64,000 bases of DNA from contig NZ_RBWU01000003.1 in the NCBI RefSeq assembly GCF_003634705.1, positions 558,001 to 622,000 of the forward strand. The letters are read 5' to 3'. The notes under the pieces are model-generated. The model was not told where the DNA came from, made no database searches, and saw nothing but the letters and a program-made list of their open reading frames with translations. The position numbers and the translations under genes are program-made. This DNA is from Actinomadura pelletieri DSM 43383. GTDB taxonomy: Bacteria > Actinomycetota > Actinomycetes > Streptosporangiales > Streptosporangiaceae. Below, piece by piece: positions 32,981-41,833 of this stretch (the stretch's first letter is position 1; each line of letters opens with the position of its first letter).

Positions 32981-33832
32981 ATGACGACCCAGCTTCTCCG
33001 GCCCGGACACGTTTCCCCCATGCGCAAGGTCCCGTCGAACATTCCGCGGCCCGAGTACGTGGGGAAGAAGCGCCCGAAGACCGGCGAGCCCGACGTGAAG
33101 ACGCCCGAGATCATCGAGCGGATGCGGGTGGCCGGGAAAATCGCCGCACAGGCGCTGGAGGAGGTCGGGCGGCACGTCCGGCCGGGCGTCACGACCGACG
33201 AACTGGACGTCATCGGGCACGAGTTCCTCCTCGACCACGGCGCCTACCCGTCCACGCTGGGCTACCGCGGCTTCCCCAAGTCGCTGTGCACGTCGATCAA
33301 CGAGGTGATCTGCCACGGCATCCCGGACGACACGGTCCTGCGCGACGGCGACATCGTCAACGTCGACATCACCGCGTTCATCGGCGGCGTGCACGGTGAC
33401 ACCGACGCCACGTTCCTGTGCGGTGACGTGGACGAGGAGTCGCGGCTGCTGGTGGAGCGGACCCGGGAGGCCATGATGCGCGGCATCCGGGCGGTGCGGC
33501 CGGGCCGGGCGCTGAACGTGATCGGACGGGTGATCGAGTCGTACGCGAAACGGTTCGGGTACGGGGTCGTCCGCGACTTCACCGGGCACGGGATCGGCAC
33601 GACGTTCCATTCCGGGCTGGTCGTCCCGCACTACGACGACCCCCACGCCACCACGATCATCGAGCCGGGGATGACGTTCACGATCGAGCCGATGCTGACG
33701 CTCGGCACGCACGACTACGAGATCTGGAAGGACGGCTGGACGGTCGTCACCAAGGACCGCAGGCGCACGGCGCAGTTCGAGCACACGCTGCTGGTGACCG
33801 AGGACGGCCACGAAATACTCACCCTGCCGTGA
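32981..33832 (+). CDS. map: Methionine aminopeptidase type I (MetAP)
   Basis: 283 aa; removes N-terminal Met from nascent proteins. Dinuclear metal ligands are visible: Asp in [10 protein letters not shown], Asp in HGDTDATFL, His in GHGIGTTFH, Glu in TIEPMLTLG and the late Glu in [13 protein letters not shown]. The N-terminal extension ([19 protein letters not shown]) is the actinobacterial MetAP type with an SH3-binding-like linker instead of a zinc finger. The start ATG 32981 was preferred over a longer frame because the family begins there. Confidence 0.94.
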   Translation: MTTQLLRPGHVSPMRKVPSNIPRPEYVGKKRPKTGEPDVKTPEIIERMRVAGKIAAQALEEVGRHVRPGVTTDELDVIGHEFLLDHGAYPSTLGYRGFPKSLCTSINEVICHGIPDDTVLRDGDIVNVDITAFIGGVHGDTDATFLCGDVDEESRLLVERTREAMMRGIRAVRPGRALNVIGRVIESYAKRFGYGVVRDFTGHGIGTTFHSGLVVPHYDDPHATTIIEPGMTFTIEPMLTLGTHDYEIWKDGWTVVTKDRRRTAQFEHTLLVTEDGHEILTLP

Positions 33833-33890
33833 CAGACCTCTTGATCTAGAGTCCGATTCGTCCCACTGCCGGTCGGGAGACCCTCAAGAG

Positions 33891-34580
33891 ATGAACGCCC
33901 CAGCGCCGTACGAGCCGAGGATCCCGTCCGACAGTATGCCGCCGGGGCGCGCGGCGCTCAGCGTGACATGGGCGGCGCTGCCGTTCCTGACCCTCGGCTA
34001 CGCCACCCCGTTCACGTTCGCGGCGGCGGCGCTGTGGCGGCGCAGCGTCCATCTGCTGGTCTCCACCGCCGCCTACCTCGGCGTCTTCGTGGTGATGCTG
34101 TTCCTGCTCCCCGACCTCCGGAAGGACGGCGGCGCCGAGGGCATGGTCGGGGTGCTGCTGTTCATCCTGGCCGTGGTGGGATGCGCGCACGCCTTCCTCA
34201 TCCGCCGCCGGGTGTTCGACCCGCACGGGCTGTCGGCCGTCGACAACGAGGCCGTCGTGGAGCAGGTCAAGCGGCGGCGGCTGCTGCGGGACAAGGCGCG
34301 GGAGCTGGCGGAGACCGATCCGGGCCTGGCTAAGGAGCTGCGGATCGGACGTCCCGACCTGCCGCGCCAGTACAACGACGGCGGGCTCGTCGACGTCAAC
34401 CACGCTCCGGCGGAGGCGCTGACGCTGCTGCCCGGCATCACTCCGGAGCTGGCGGCGAAGATCGAGCGGGTGCGGGCCGAGACGGGCGGGTTCATGTCCG
34501 CCGAGGAGCTGTCCGCGGTGGCGGGCCTGCCCCCGGACCTCACCGGCGGCCTCGTCGACCACGCCGTCTTCATCCGCTGA
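33891..34580 (+). CDS. Membrane protein with C-terminal helix-hairpin-helix domain
   Basis: 229 aa. About four hydrophobic segments fill residues 25-110, followed by a charged helix and a ComEA-like HhH domain at ~165-229 (VDVNHAPAEALTLLPGITPELAAKIERVRAETGGF, split over two hairpins). HhH domains bind DNA non-specifically, and the NxAxxxxLxxLPGI pattern is exact. Whether it acts in DNA uptake or elsewhere is unknown. It is followed 19 bp later by the LigD-like gene, so a DNA-related role is possible. Confidence 0.8.
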   Translation: MNAPAPYEPRIPSDSMPPGRAALSVTWAALPFLTLGYATPFTFAAAALWRRSVHLLVSTAAYLGVFVVMLFLLPDLRKDGGAEGMVGVLLFILAVVGCAHAFLIRRRVFDPHGLSAVDNEAVVEQVKRRRLLRDKARELAETDPGLAKELRIGRPDLPRQYNDGGLVDVNHAPAEALTLLPGITPELAAKIERVRAETGGFMSAEELSAVAGLPPDLTGGLVDHAVFIR

Positions 34581-34599
34581 TCTCGGGTACGAACCGGGC

Positions 34600-35691
34600 G
34601 TGACCCCGAAGAAGCGCAAGAGCACTGACGTAGACGACGAAAAGGACGAAAAGGACGCCGAGCGAGATCGGCTCGCCGAGTACCGGGGCAGGCGCGACCC
34701 GGGGAGGACGCCGGAGCCCGTGCCGCGTGAGGCGGCGGTGCCGCGCGGCGACGACGACACGTTCGTCGTCCAGGAGCATCACGCGAGCAGCCTGCACTGG
34801 GATCTGCGGCTGGAACGCGACGGCGTGCTCGTGTCGTGGGCCGTGCCGAAGGGCCTGCCGTGGAGCCCCGACACGAACCATCTCGCCGTGCACACCGAGG
34901 ACCACCCGCTGGAGTACGCGACGTTCGAGGGCGAGATCCCGCGCGGCGAGTACGGCGCCGGAACGATGACCATCTGGGACTCGGGCACGTACGAGACGGA
35001 GAAGTGGTCCGAGCGCGAGGTGAAGATCGTCATTCATGGCGCGCGGGTCTCGGGCCGGTACGTGCTGTTCCGGACGGGCGGCAAGAACTGGATGATCCAC
35101 CGGATGGACCCGCCCGCGGACCCGGAGGCCGAGCCGCTGCCGGAGGCACTGCGCCCGATGCGTCCGGTGGAGCGGAACCGGCTGCCCCGCGACCAGGACG
35201 CGTGGGCCTTCGAGTTCGCCTGGGGTGGCCGGCGGTTGGTCGCCTACGTCGAGGGCGGCCGGACGCGGTTCACCGACGACCGGGGCCGCGCCGTCGACGG
35301 TCCCGGCGGGCTGGGGTCACGGCTCGGCGCCGCGCTCGGCGCCCGGCCCGCGCTGCTGGACGGGGAACTCGCCGTCCTGGAGGGCCGCGAGATCTACATG
35401 ATCTACGACATGGGGCATCTGGACGGACGGTCGCTGCTGGAGGTGCCGTACCGGGAGCGGCGGGAGCGGCTCGACGCCCTTGAACTGTCCGGAGCGCGGT
35501 GGCAGACCGCGCCGTGGTTTCCCGGCGACGGCGACGCGGTGCGCGACGCCGCCGCCGGGCAGGGGCTCCCGGGTGTGGTCGCCAAGCGCCTCGACTCGGG
35601 GTACGAGCCGGGCGAGGAGTCCGACGCCTGGCGTTTCGTGCCCGGCTCGCCTACTGGACGACCTGGTGGGCGGCCTAGTAGGCGACGGTGA
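34600..35691 (+). CDS. LigD 3'-phosphoesterase domain protein with a degenerate ligase domain
   Basis: 363 aa. Residues ~48-165 form a LigD phosphoesterase domain: VQEHHASSLHWDLRLE holds the His and Asp metal ligands, HTEDHPLEY and GEYGAGTM follow; this activity heals 3' ends in end joining. Residues ~200-345 look like an ATP-dependent DNA ligase adenylation fold (LLDGELAVLEG, VAKRLDSGYEPG, WRFVP). Motif I, which should read E-x-K-x-D-G-x-R, is EFAWGGRR, so the adenylated Lys is absent and the domain cannot ligate. The protein may be a repair scaffold. Its 3' end overlaps the convergent gene by 17 bp. Confidence 0.85.
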   Translation: MTPKKRKSTDVDDEKDEKDAERDRLAEYRGRRDPGRTPEPVPREAAVPRGDDDTFVVQEHHASSLHWDLRLERDGVLVSWAVPKGLPWSPDTNHLAVHTEDHPLEYATFEGEIPRGEYGAGTMTIWDSGTYETEKWSEREVKIVIHGARVSGRYVLFRTGGKNWMIHRMDPPADPEAEPLPEALRPMRPVERNRLPRDQDAWAFEFAWGGRRLVAYVEGGRTRFTDDRGRAVDGPGGLGSRLGAALGARPALLDGELAVLEGREIYMIYDMGHLDGRSLLEVPYRERRERLDALELSGARWQTAPWFPGDGDAVRDAAAGQGLPGVVAKRLDSGYEPGEESDAWRFVPGSPTGRPGGRPSRRR

Positions 35692-36298
35692 TGCGGCGCC
35701 GGACGGCCTGGTTCTTCTCCAGCTCGTCCACGAGCGCGACGGCGTAGTCCTCGGCGCTGATGGTGCTGTTGCCCTCGTCGTCGGTGAGCAGTTCGTCACC
35801 GCCCAGCCGGAAGGTGCCGGTGCGCTCGCCGGGCTGGATCAGGGCGGCGGGCGAGATGTAGGTCCAGTCGAGGTCGGCGGCCTCGGCCCGGACGAGCTCC
35901 AGAAGTTCGCCCTGCGCCAGCGCCTCGGGCTTGTACGCGTCGGGGAAGGAGGGCGAGTCGACGTGTCGACCGCCGCCCGCGACCCGCAGGCTGCCCGCGC
36001 CGCCGACCACGACGAGACGCCGCACGCCCGCCCGCCGCAGCGCGTCGAGCACGCCGCGCCCGGCCTCCAGCAGCGGGCCGGCGGGGTCCGACCCGTCCCG
36101 CGGGGGCGCGACGGCCAGGACGACGGCGTCGTGGCCCTTGGCGAGCCCGGCGATCGCCTCGGCGTCGCCCGCCTCGGCCTTGGCCGTGCCCTCGTTCCCG
36201 CCGCGGGTGACGCCGGTGACCTCGTGGCCGCGGCGGCGGGCCTCGTCCGCGATCCGCCGCCCGATCATTCCGGTGGCGCCGATCAACAGAATCTTCAT
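35675..36298 (-). CDS. NAD(P)H-binding SDR-like reductase (NmrA/YwnB type)
   Basis: 207 aa; MKILLIGATGMIGRRIADEARRRGHEVTGVTR is split by the glycine-rich NAD(P) site GATGMIG, with KGHDAVVLAVAPP, VVVGGAGSLRV and WTYISPAALIQPG as further blocks typical of atypical SDR proteins controlled by HxlR regulators. ATG 36298 follows GAGGAGG. It diverges from an HxlR-type regulator gene 88 bp away, suggesting that the regulator controls it, probably in answer to aldehyde, quinone or redox stress. Confidence 0.9.
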   Translation of the reverse strand: MKILLIGATGMIGRRIADEARRRGHEVTGVTRGGNEGTAKAEAGDAEAIAGLAKGHDAVVLAVAPPRDGSDPAGPLLEAGRGVLDALRRAGVRRLVVVGGAGSLRVAGGGRHVDSPSFPDAYKPEALAQGELLELVRAEAADLDWTYISPAALIQPGERTGTFRLGGDELLTDDEGNSTISAEDYAVALVDELEKNQAVRRRITVAY

Positions 36299-36315
36299 GT
36301 GACCTCCTCGGACGT

Positions 36316-36342
36316 CGTGGATCGCGAGTGACGGTATCCACG
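36316..36342. promoter_or_regulatory. Inverted repeat CGTGGAT-N13-ATCCACG, operator candidate
   Basis: Two perfect 7-bp half-sites lie in the 88-bp divergent region between the reductase and HxlR genes, 18 bp upstream of the reductase start. Spacing of 20 bp centre to centre (about two helical turns) fits a winged-helix dimer. Confidence 0.5.
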
Positions 36343-36386
36343 AGAAACTGGTTACTTCAACGTTCCACCGGTACCCTCTGGAAACC

Positions 36387-36737
36387 ATGAAGGGCAACGC
36401 TTTCGACCCCAACTGCCCGACCCGGCTCGTCCTGGATCGCATCGGCGACAAGTGGTCTGTACTGGTGGTGCTCAGCCTGAGCGACGGGCCCCGCCGATTC
36501 ACCCAGCTCCGCGACATGATCGGCGGTGTCACCCCGAAGGTCCTCACCCAGACCCTGCGCGCGATGGAACGCGACGGCCTCCTCACGCGACGGGTGTTCG
36601 CCGAGGTCCCGCCGCGGGTGGAGTACTCGCTGACACCGCTCGGCCAGTCCCTCCGGACCCCGATCGGCGCCATCGCGGAGTGGGCGGAGGAGAACGTCGA
36701 GGCCGTCATCGCGGCCCGCGAACGCACCCCCGTCTGA
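36387..36737 (+). CDS. HxlR-family transcriptional regulator
   Basis: 116 aa, one winged-helix domain: CPTRLVLDRIGDKWSVLVV, FTQLRDMIGGVTPKVLTQTLRAM and VEYSLTPLGQSL are family hallmarks. One conserved Cys (NCP) near the N-terminus could sense oxidants or aldehydes, as in several HxlR proteins. The divergent arrangement with the reductase and the inverted repeat between them suggest local control. Confidence 0.93.
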   Translation: MKGNAFDPNCPTRLVLDRIGDKWSVLVVLSLSDGPRRFTQLRDMIGGVTPKVLTQTLRAMERDGLLTRRVFAEVPPRVEYSLTPLGQSLRTPIGAIAEWAEENVEAVIAARERTPV

Positions 36738-36829
36738 CCCGGAACCGGCACGAAGGCGGCGCGGAACCGGCACCGAGCGTCCCGCATCAAATGGGCATAG
36801 CGCCCGGTTCGGCGCGTCGCCGTCGAAAT

Positions 36830-36862
36830 CCACCGGTCGCGGGTTAGAGTCCCGCTCGGACA
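36830..36862 (+). other. T-arm-like tRNA 3' scrap
   Basis: GCGGG-TTAGAGT-CCCGC (36839-36855) forms a 5-bp stem with a 7-nt loop, preceded by TCCACCGGTC as in many tRNA 3' halves. The loop reads TTAGAGT where TTCRANY is expected, and no matching 5' half is found upstream. A decayed tRNA end or attachment-site remnant is possible; it may also be chance. Confidence 0.3.
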
Positions 36863-36912
36863 CGGCGGCGGGACGTGCCGGAAGGGCGTGCTGGAAGGCG
36901 GGGACGGGCACC

Positions 36913-37629
36913 ATGATGGGCAAGACGCACGCCCTCAGCGGCGCGCTGGCATGGCTGGCCGCCGTGCCGGTGATCGCGCAGGAGCGGCTGCTCGGCGACT
37001 ACGCGGTGTCGCTGTCGGCGGAACAGGTCGCGGCGGGCGCCGTGGTGTGCGCGGGCGCGGCGATCCTGCCCGACATCGACCATCACAACGGGCGCATCGC
37101 CAACACGTTCGGGCCCATCACCCAGCACATGTGCAAGTGGATCGGAAAGCTGTCGGGCGGGCACCGGCAGGCGACCCACTCCCTGGTGTTCGCGGTCGCG
37201 ATGGGTCTGTTGATGGACTTCCTCGCGACCGACTACGAGTACGTCTGGTGGGCCTGCCTGTTCATGATCGTCGGCTTGGGGCTGCGGGGCATCGGCCTCG
37301 ACTTCGAGGGCAAGGAGCCACAGTCGGCGCTGGCCGACTGTGCCCTCGCCCTCATCGCCGTCTGGCTCATGCACAAGATCGACATGAGTTTCGTCGGTTT
37401 CGCGGTCGGGCTCGGGTGCTTCGCGCATGTCGTCGGCGACTGTCTGACGCCTAGGGGATGTCCGGTGTTCTGGCCGCTTCCGTACCGGCTCGACGTCCCG
37501 GTCATCCCGAGAACGGACGGCAAGGTGGAGCGCTGGGTCGTGATGCCCGTCCTCACCCTCGGCATCGCCGTCCTCGCCGTCCGATCGGTTCTCGGCGACG
37601 TCAGCGCCCAGTGGCTGACCCGGGGCTGA
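36913..37629 (+). CDS. YdjM-like metal-dependent membrane hydrolase
   Basis: 238 aa. MMGKTHALSGALAW carries the first His, AILPDIDHHNG the Asp/His cluster, and GHRQATHSL another His pair, as in YdjM/DUF457 proteins. Four to five membrane helices follow, with FAHVVGDCLTPRG as the last metal-ligand block. The substrate is unknown; the family was once described as LexA-regulated membrane hydrolases. A second ATG directly after the first could also be used. Confidence 0.88.
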   Translation: MMGKTHALSGALAWLAAVPVIAQERLLGDYAVSLSAEQVAAGAVVCAGAAILPDIDHHNGRIANTFGPITQHMCKWIGKLSGGHRQATHSLVFAVAMGLLMDFLATDYEYVWWACLFMIVGLGLRGIGLDFEGKEPQSALADCALALIAVWLMHKIDMSFVGFAVGLGCFAHVVGDCLTPRGCPVFWPLPYRLDVPVIPRTDGKVERWVVMPVLTLGIAVLAVRSVLGDVSAQWLTRG

Positions 37630-37639
37630 GCGGCGGCGG

Positions 37640-38170
37640 TCAGGGCAGCAGATCGGCGAACTGGCGGCAGTACACGAGCCTTCCCCCTCCACCGCCCGTG
37701 TTCGTGGCCTGGACCAGAATGACGCCTTCGATGCCGGGGACGGCCTCCGCGGTGCACGCGATCTGCGCGAGCGCCGTCCGTGACCAGGCCGGCGACAACG
37801 ACCGGCCGGTCCCCTGGACGGCCAGCGGAGAATGCCCGTCGGAAGTCGACCCGAGACCGTCGCTGACGGCCTGGACGGTCAATGCGCGACGCACCTCGGT
37901 GCGCAGTCCCAGGGCCCGTTCCCGGGGCGTCGTCGGGACGTGCAGTTGCTCGACCGCCAGATACGGCCGTCCGGGGACGCCGGGCCTCGTGACCGGCCGC
38001 AGCATCCCGCCGCGCACGAGATAGATGGTGATCGTGTCGGCGTACCCGCGGGCGAAGGGCGGGTCGCCCGCGTCGACGATCCCGGTCGGCCGGATGCCGC
38101 AGCCGGACGCGGTCAGCACGACCGCCAGCGCCGTGAGCGCCGTCCACCGCGCGGCACGGACTCGGATCAT
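37640..38170 (-). CDS. Lipoprotein, GerMN/CseA-like, coupled to a histidine kinase
   Basis: 176 aa. The signal peptide ends in LTASGC (lipobox, Cys24), so the mature protein is lipid-anchored outside the cell membrane. The body (IRPTGIVDAGDPP, TIYLVRGGMLRPVTR, LGLRTEVRRALT, VLVQATN..) resembles GerMN-like lipoproteins that accompany two-component systems in streptomycetes. Its ATG overlaps the kinase stop (ATGA), so sensor and lipoprotein are produced together; it probably modulates signal perception at the membrane. Confidence 0.8.
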   Translation of the reverse strand: MIRVRAARWTALTALAVVLTASGCGIRPTGIVDAGDPPFARGYADTITIYLVRGGMLRPVTRPGVPGRPYLAVEQLHVPTTPRERALGLRTEVRRALTVQAVSDGLGSTSDGHSPLAVQGTGRSLSPAWSRTALAQIACTAEAVPGIEGVILVQATNTGGGGGRLVYCRQFADLLP

Positions 38171-39609
38171 GCGGGTTCCTCCTCGGGACCGGCGGGCAGC
38201 CAGAGCGTGAACACCGCGCCGCCGTCCGGGTCGTTGGCGGCCTCCAGGGTTCCGCCGTGCAGCACGGCGTTCTCGCGGGCGATGGACAGTCCGAGGCCGC
38301 TGCCGTCGCTGCGCGAGCGCGCGGCCTCCGCCTTGACGAACCGGTCGAACACCACGGCGATCAGGTCGTCCGGGAGGCCGGGTCCGCGGTCGGTGACGAC
38401 GACCTCCACGCCCTCGACGCCCGCGCGCCCGACGCGGTCGAACCGCAGCGACACGGGCGGTCGTCCGTGCTTGAGCGCGTTCCCGGCGAGGTTGGCGAGG
38501 ACGACGTCGAACCGCCGCGGGTCCAGCCGGGCGAACAGGTCCGCCGGGCCTTCGACCGTCACCCGCTCGCGCCATCCGCGCGCGGCCAGGGTCGCGACGA
38601 CCGCGTCGAGGACGTTCACGTCGTCGAGGACGAGCACGGCGGCGCCCGCGTCGAAGCGGCTGATCTCGATGAGGTGCTCGACGAGCCGGCCCAGCCTGCG
38701 GGTCTCGTCCGCGACCAGCCTCGCCGCGCCGCCGTCCGCGTCCCCGTCCGCGGACGCCTGTTCCGCCAGGACGTCGGTCGCGGCGATCATCGAGGTCAGC
38801 GGGGTGCGCAGTTCATGGGACACGTCGGCGACGAACCGACGGGACGCGGCCTCCATCGCGCGCAGCTCGGTCACCGTCCGCTCCAGCGCGTCGGCCGTTC
38901 CGTTGAACGTGCGGGCGAGGTCGGCGAGCTCGCCGCGGCCCCGTACCTCCACACGCGTCTCCAGGTCGCCTTCGCCGAGAGCGCGGGCGGCGACGCCGAG
39001 CCGCCGCACCGGACGCAGCACGCCGCGGGTGGCGAGCAGCGCGAGGACGACCGCCGACGCCAGCGCCAGCGCGTCCGCGACCACCAGCGCGTTGGTGAGC
39101 AGGCGCAGGTCGGCGGCCTCCCGGCTCAGGCTCGCGGAGACGTACACCATCGGCGGCACGGTCCGGCGCGGCTCGTCGGCGGTCGTCACATAGCCGTCGA
39201 GGCGCGCGCCGACCAGCAGGTACGGCACTCCGTCCCGGAGGACGCGCTGGAAGACCACCTTGTTCATCGCGCGTCTGGCGAACTCGGTGGTGACGGGAAC
39301 GTCCAGCTTGTTCCGGGGCGGCAGGTCGACACCGCCGTCCAGGCGCATGGGCACGGCCGCCGCCTTGCGCCCCGGGACCGCCTCCAGGGCCTCCTCCAGT
39401 TGAGCGCCGATCAGCGGGGTCACGTCCGGTGGCAGCTCGGCCGGGACCTGCCGGGTGAGGGTCTTGCGGACGTCGGTCAACACGGTGTCCTGGGCGCGGT
39501 GCAGCATCACGCGCCTGAGCAGGACGTAGGAGATGCCGGACGCCAGCAGCGCCGCCAGCAACGCGACCGCCGTGAACGCCGCCGTCAGCCGTGGCCGCAG
39601 GCCGATCAC
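38167..39609 (-). CDS. Membrane sensor histidine kinase (OmpR-partner type)
   Basis: 480 aa. Two membrane helices (~8-30 and ~180-205) flank a ~150-residue extracellular sensor. HAMP (~205-255), HisKA with phospho-His in FVADVSHELRTPL and HATPase with NALKHG, DRGPGLPDD and GSGLGLSIA follow. The GTG start overlaps the stop of the regulator gene (GTGA), and the stop overlaps a lipoprotein start, so the three genes form a tightly coupled signalling operon. Extracellular stimulus unknown, envelope stress is a reasonable guess by analogy with Cse-type systems. Confidence 0.93.
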   Translation of the reverse strand: MIGLRPRLTAAFTAVALLAALLASGISYVLLRRVMLHRAQDTVLTDVRKTLTRQVPAELPPDVTPLIGAQLEEALEAVPGRKAAAVPMRLDGGVDLPPRNKLDVPVTTEFARRAMNKVVFQRVLRDGVPYLLVGARLDGYVTTADEPRRTVPPMVYVSASLSREAADLRLLTNALVVADALALASAVVLALLATRGVLRPVRRLGVAARALGEGDLETRVEVRGRGELADLARTFNGTADALERTVTELRAMEAASRRFVADVSHELRTPLTSMIAATDVLAEQASADGDADGGAARLVADETRRLGRLVEHLIEISRFDAGAAVLVLDDVNVLDAVVATLAARGWRERVTVEGPADLFARLDPRRFDVVLANLAGNALKHGRPPVSLRFDRVGRAGVEGVEVVVTDRGPGLPDDLIAVVFDRFVKAEAARSRSDGSGLGLSIARENAVLHGGTLEAANDPDGGAVFTLWLPAGPEEEPA

Positions 39610-40280
39610 GGCGGCGCGAACCGGTAGCCGAAGCCCCGGACGGTCTCGATCAGGCGTGGCTCGGCGGGCTCGTCCTCGATCTTCGCGCGGACACGCTGGA
39701 CGCAGGCGTCCACCAGCCGCGAGTCGCCCGGATAGGTGTGCTCCCAGACCTCCGACAGCAGGTGCTGCCGGGTGAGGGCCTGGCCGGGACGGCGGGTCAG
39801 CTCCAGCAGGAGCCGCAGCTCGGTCGGGGTGAGCCGCAGGTCCTTGGCGGCCTTGGTGACCTTGAGGGAGCTCCGGTCGATGACGAGGTCGCCGTAGACG
39901 GAGCGGTCGAGGCGGGTCTGGTCGGCGCGGCGTAGGACGGCGCGGATACGGGCGTCCAGTACGCGCGGCTCCACGGGCTTCACCACGTAGTCGTCCGCGC
40001 CCGCCTCCAGACCGAGGACGACGTCCAGGTCGTCGCCGCGTGCCGTCAGCAGGATCACGGGCAGCGAGTCCGTGCGGCGGATACGGCGGCACACCTCGAT
40101 GCCGTCGATGCCGGGCAGCATCACGTCCAGGATCGCGATCTCGGGCCGGCGGGCGCGCAGGGCCTCCAGGCCGTCCTCCCCGCTGGCCCGGGACGTCACG
40201 CCGTGGCCCTGCCGGGTGAGCGCCAGCTCCAGCGCCACCCGCGCGGACGGATCGTCCTCGATGAACAGAATGCTCGCCAC
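39606..40280 (-). CDS. OmpR/PhoB-family response regulator
   Basis: 224 aa. The receiver has the acidic pocket EDD (ILFIEDDPS), phospho-Asp in ILDVMLPGIDG, and Lys in DDYVVKPVE. The winged-helix effector domain shows LTPTELRLLLELTRRPGQ and VRGFGYRF. GTG 40280 is preferred because the protein family begins with ILFIEDD at residue 4. It is first of the operon with kinase and lipoprotein genes, divergent from the membrane protein gene at 40382. Confidence 0.93.
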   Translation of the reverse strand: MASILFIEDDPSARVALELALTRQGHGVTSRASGEDGLEALRARRPEIAILDVMLPGIDGIEVCRRIRRTDSLPVILLTARGDDLDVVLGLEAGADDYVVKPVEPRVLDARIRAVLRRADQTRLDRSVYGDLVIDRSSLKVTKAAKDLRLTPTELRLLLELTRRPGQALTRQHLLSEVWEHTYPGDSRLVDACVQRVRAKIEDEPAEPRLIETVRGFGYRFAPP

Positions 40281-40381
40281 GCGCCCATTATTCGCCACAC
40301 ACGAGTACCAACCGGGTTCTGTCACAGGATCCGGACATGGCTCTCGCAAGACCTTGACAGACCGGTGGAACCGTCGGCGCC

Positions 40382-41833
40382 ATGACGACCACACTCCTCC
40401 GGCCCGTCCGGACCGGCCGGCCCGCTCCCCCGCGCCGCATGACGCTCCTGCTCGTGGTGGGTGCCCTCGTCCAGGTGGTCGTCCGGCTGTGGTTCGCCCG
40501 GGACAGGACCGGCTCCGCCGCCAACCCGGACGAGAACGGCTACCTGACGGCCGCGCGGTGGCTGACCGGAGGACCCGGCGGCGACTTCTCCGGCCAGACC
40601 TTCTACCAGGGCGGCTACTCCCTGCTGCTGACGCCCGCGTACTGGCTGGCGGACGACCCGGTGACGGTCTACCGGATCGTCATGCTGATCAACGCCGTGG
40701 CCGGCGCGGCGCTGTTCCCGCTCGGATACGCGGCGGCGCGGCGGCTCGGCCTCACCCGCCACACGGCGGCGCCCCTGGCCTTCGCCGCCACGCTGCTGCC
40801 CGCCACGACGTTCTTCGGCTGCTTCGCGCTCGTGGACGCCGTCCTGCCGACGCTCGTCCTGGCGTGGCTGCTGGCCCTCGACCGGTTCGCCCGCGCCGGT
40901 CGCGGCGATTCTCCTACGGAAGGCGACATCCCCCGCCCCCCGGCGAAGGCCCACTGGGCCGCGATGTTCGGGAGCCTCGTCGCGTCGTACGCGGTGGCGG
41001 TCCACACGCGCGGGATGGTCGTCCTCGCCGTCCACGTCATCGCCCTCGTCGCCGTCGCGGCGATCGACCGCCGGAAGGTCCGGGCGGCGGTCGCGGGCGT
41101 CGGCGTCACGCTCGCCGGGTACGCGGCGGCCGCCGCGCTCAACGCGCAGATCCGCGACGCGCTGTATCCGGGCGGCATCCGGGACCTCGCCGGGATCCTG
41201 GAGTCGCGGCTCACCACCCTCTCGGGGCAGGGGTGGACGTGGGCGGGCGCCGCCGGGCAGATCTGGTATCTGATCGTCTCCACATGGGGGCTGGCGGGCA
41301 TCGGGCTCGTCGTCGTCGCGGCGGCGCTGTCCCGGCGCGGTACCCCGGCCGCGGAGAAGGTCATGCCCGCCGTGCTGCTCGCCGTGACCTTCGGGATCGC
41401 GTACGCCTCGTCGGGCGCCCTGCCGGACGAGCACCGGGTGGGCAACTTCGCCTACGGCCGCTACCTGTCCTGCCTCGCCCTCGTCTACACCCTGGTCGGC
41501 GCGGCGGCGCTCGTCCGGTCGGGCGGCCGGACGGCCCTGACGCTCGTGGCGGCGTCCGCCCTCGCGATCCAGGTCACCGGGCTGTGGGTCCTCCTCCACG
41601 CGGGTGAGCGGCTCCGCACCCACAAGTTCATCGGGTTCGACTTCCCCGAGACCATGTTCCTGACCGGCGACCGCACCGCGTTGCACTTGCACGAGGCGGC
41701 GCTCGCCGCGAGCGTCCTGCTCTGCGGCCTGCTGGCCCTGTCCAGGCTGAGGGAACAACGCCATGCCGCGGCGGCCGTGGCCGCCGCCCTGGCCGGGGTC
41801 AACGTCGCGGCGATGACGTTCCTGATGGGCTGA
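40382..41833 (+). CDS. Polytopic GT-C-like membrane protein
   Basis: 483 aa with about 11-12 membrane helices. The first outside loop contains ANPDENGYLTAARWL, an acidic DE motif like the catalytic Asp/Glu of GT39/GT-C lipid-sugar-using glycosyltransferases, followed by FYQGGYSLLLTPAYWL. A later VHTRGMVVLAVHV and EHRVGNFAYGRYL are also typical. It could glycosylate proteins or cell-wall polymers outside the membrane; substrate unknown. The stop codon lies within an 18-bp tandem repeat. Confidence 0.8.
   Translation: MTTTLLRPVRTGRPAPPRRMTLLLVVGALVQVVVRLWFARDRTGSAANPDENGYLTAARWLTGGPGGDFSGQTFYQGGYSLLLTPAYWLADDPVTVYRIVMLINAVAGAALFPLGYAAARRLGLTRHTAAPLAFAATLLPATTFFGCFALVDAVLPTLVLAWLLALDRFARAGRGDSPTEGDIPRPPAKAHWAAMFGSLVASYAVAVHTRGMVVLAVHVIALVAVAAIDRRKVRAAVAGVGVTLAGYAAAAALNAQIRDALYPGGIRDLAGILESRLTTLSGQGWTWAGAAGQIWYLIVSTWGLAGIGLVVVAAALSRRGTPAAEKVMPAVLLAVTFGIAYASSGALPDEHRVGNFAYGRYLSCLALVYTLVGAAALVRSGGRTALTLVAASALAIQVTGLWVLLHAGERLRTHKFIGFDFPETMFLTGDRTALHLHEAALAASVLLCGLLALSRLREQRHAAAAVAAALAGVNVAAMTFLMG

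Noticed and set aside
36760..36862. A complete tRNA gene with a long variable arm
   Set aside because: CCGAGCG near 36772 could pair with CGCTCGG near 36853, but that uses T-stem bases, and no sound D-arm or anticodon arm can be drawn; the T-loop also lacks the conserved C.
38257..39627. Long plus-strand frames across the histidine kinase gene
   Set aside because: The kinase on the minus strand has all catalytic boxes; plus frames lack any recognisable domain.
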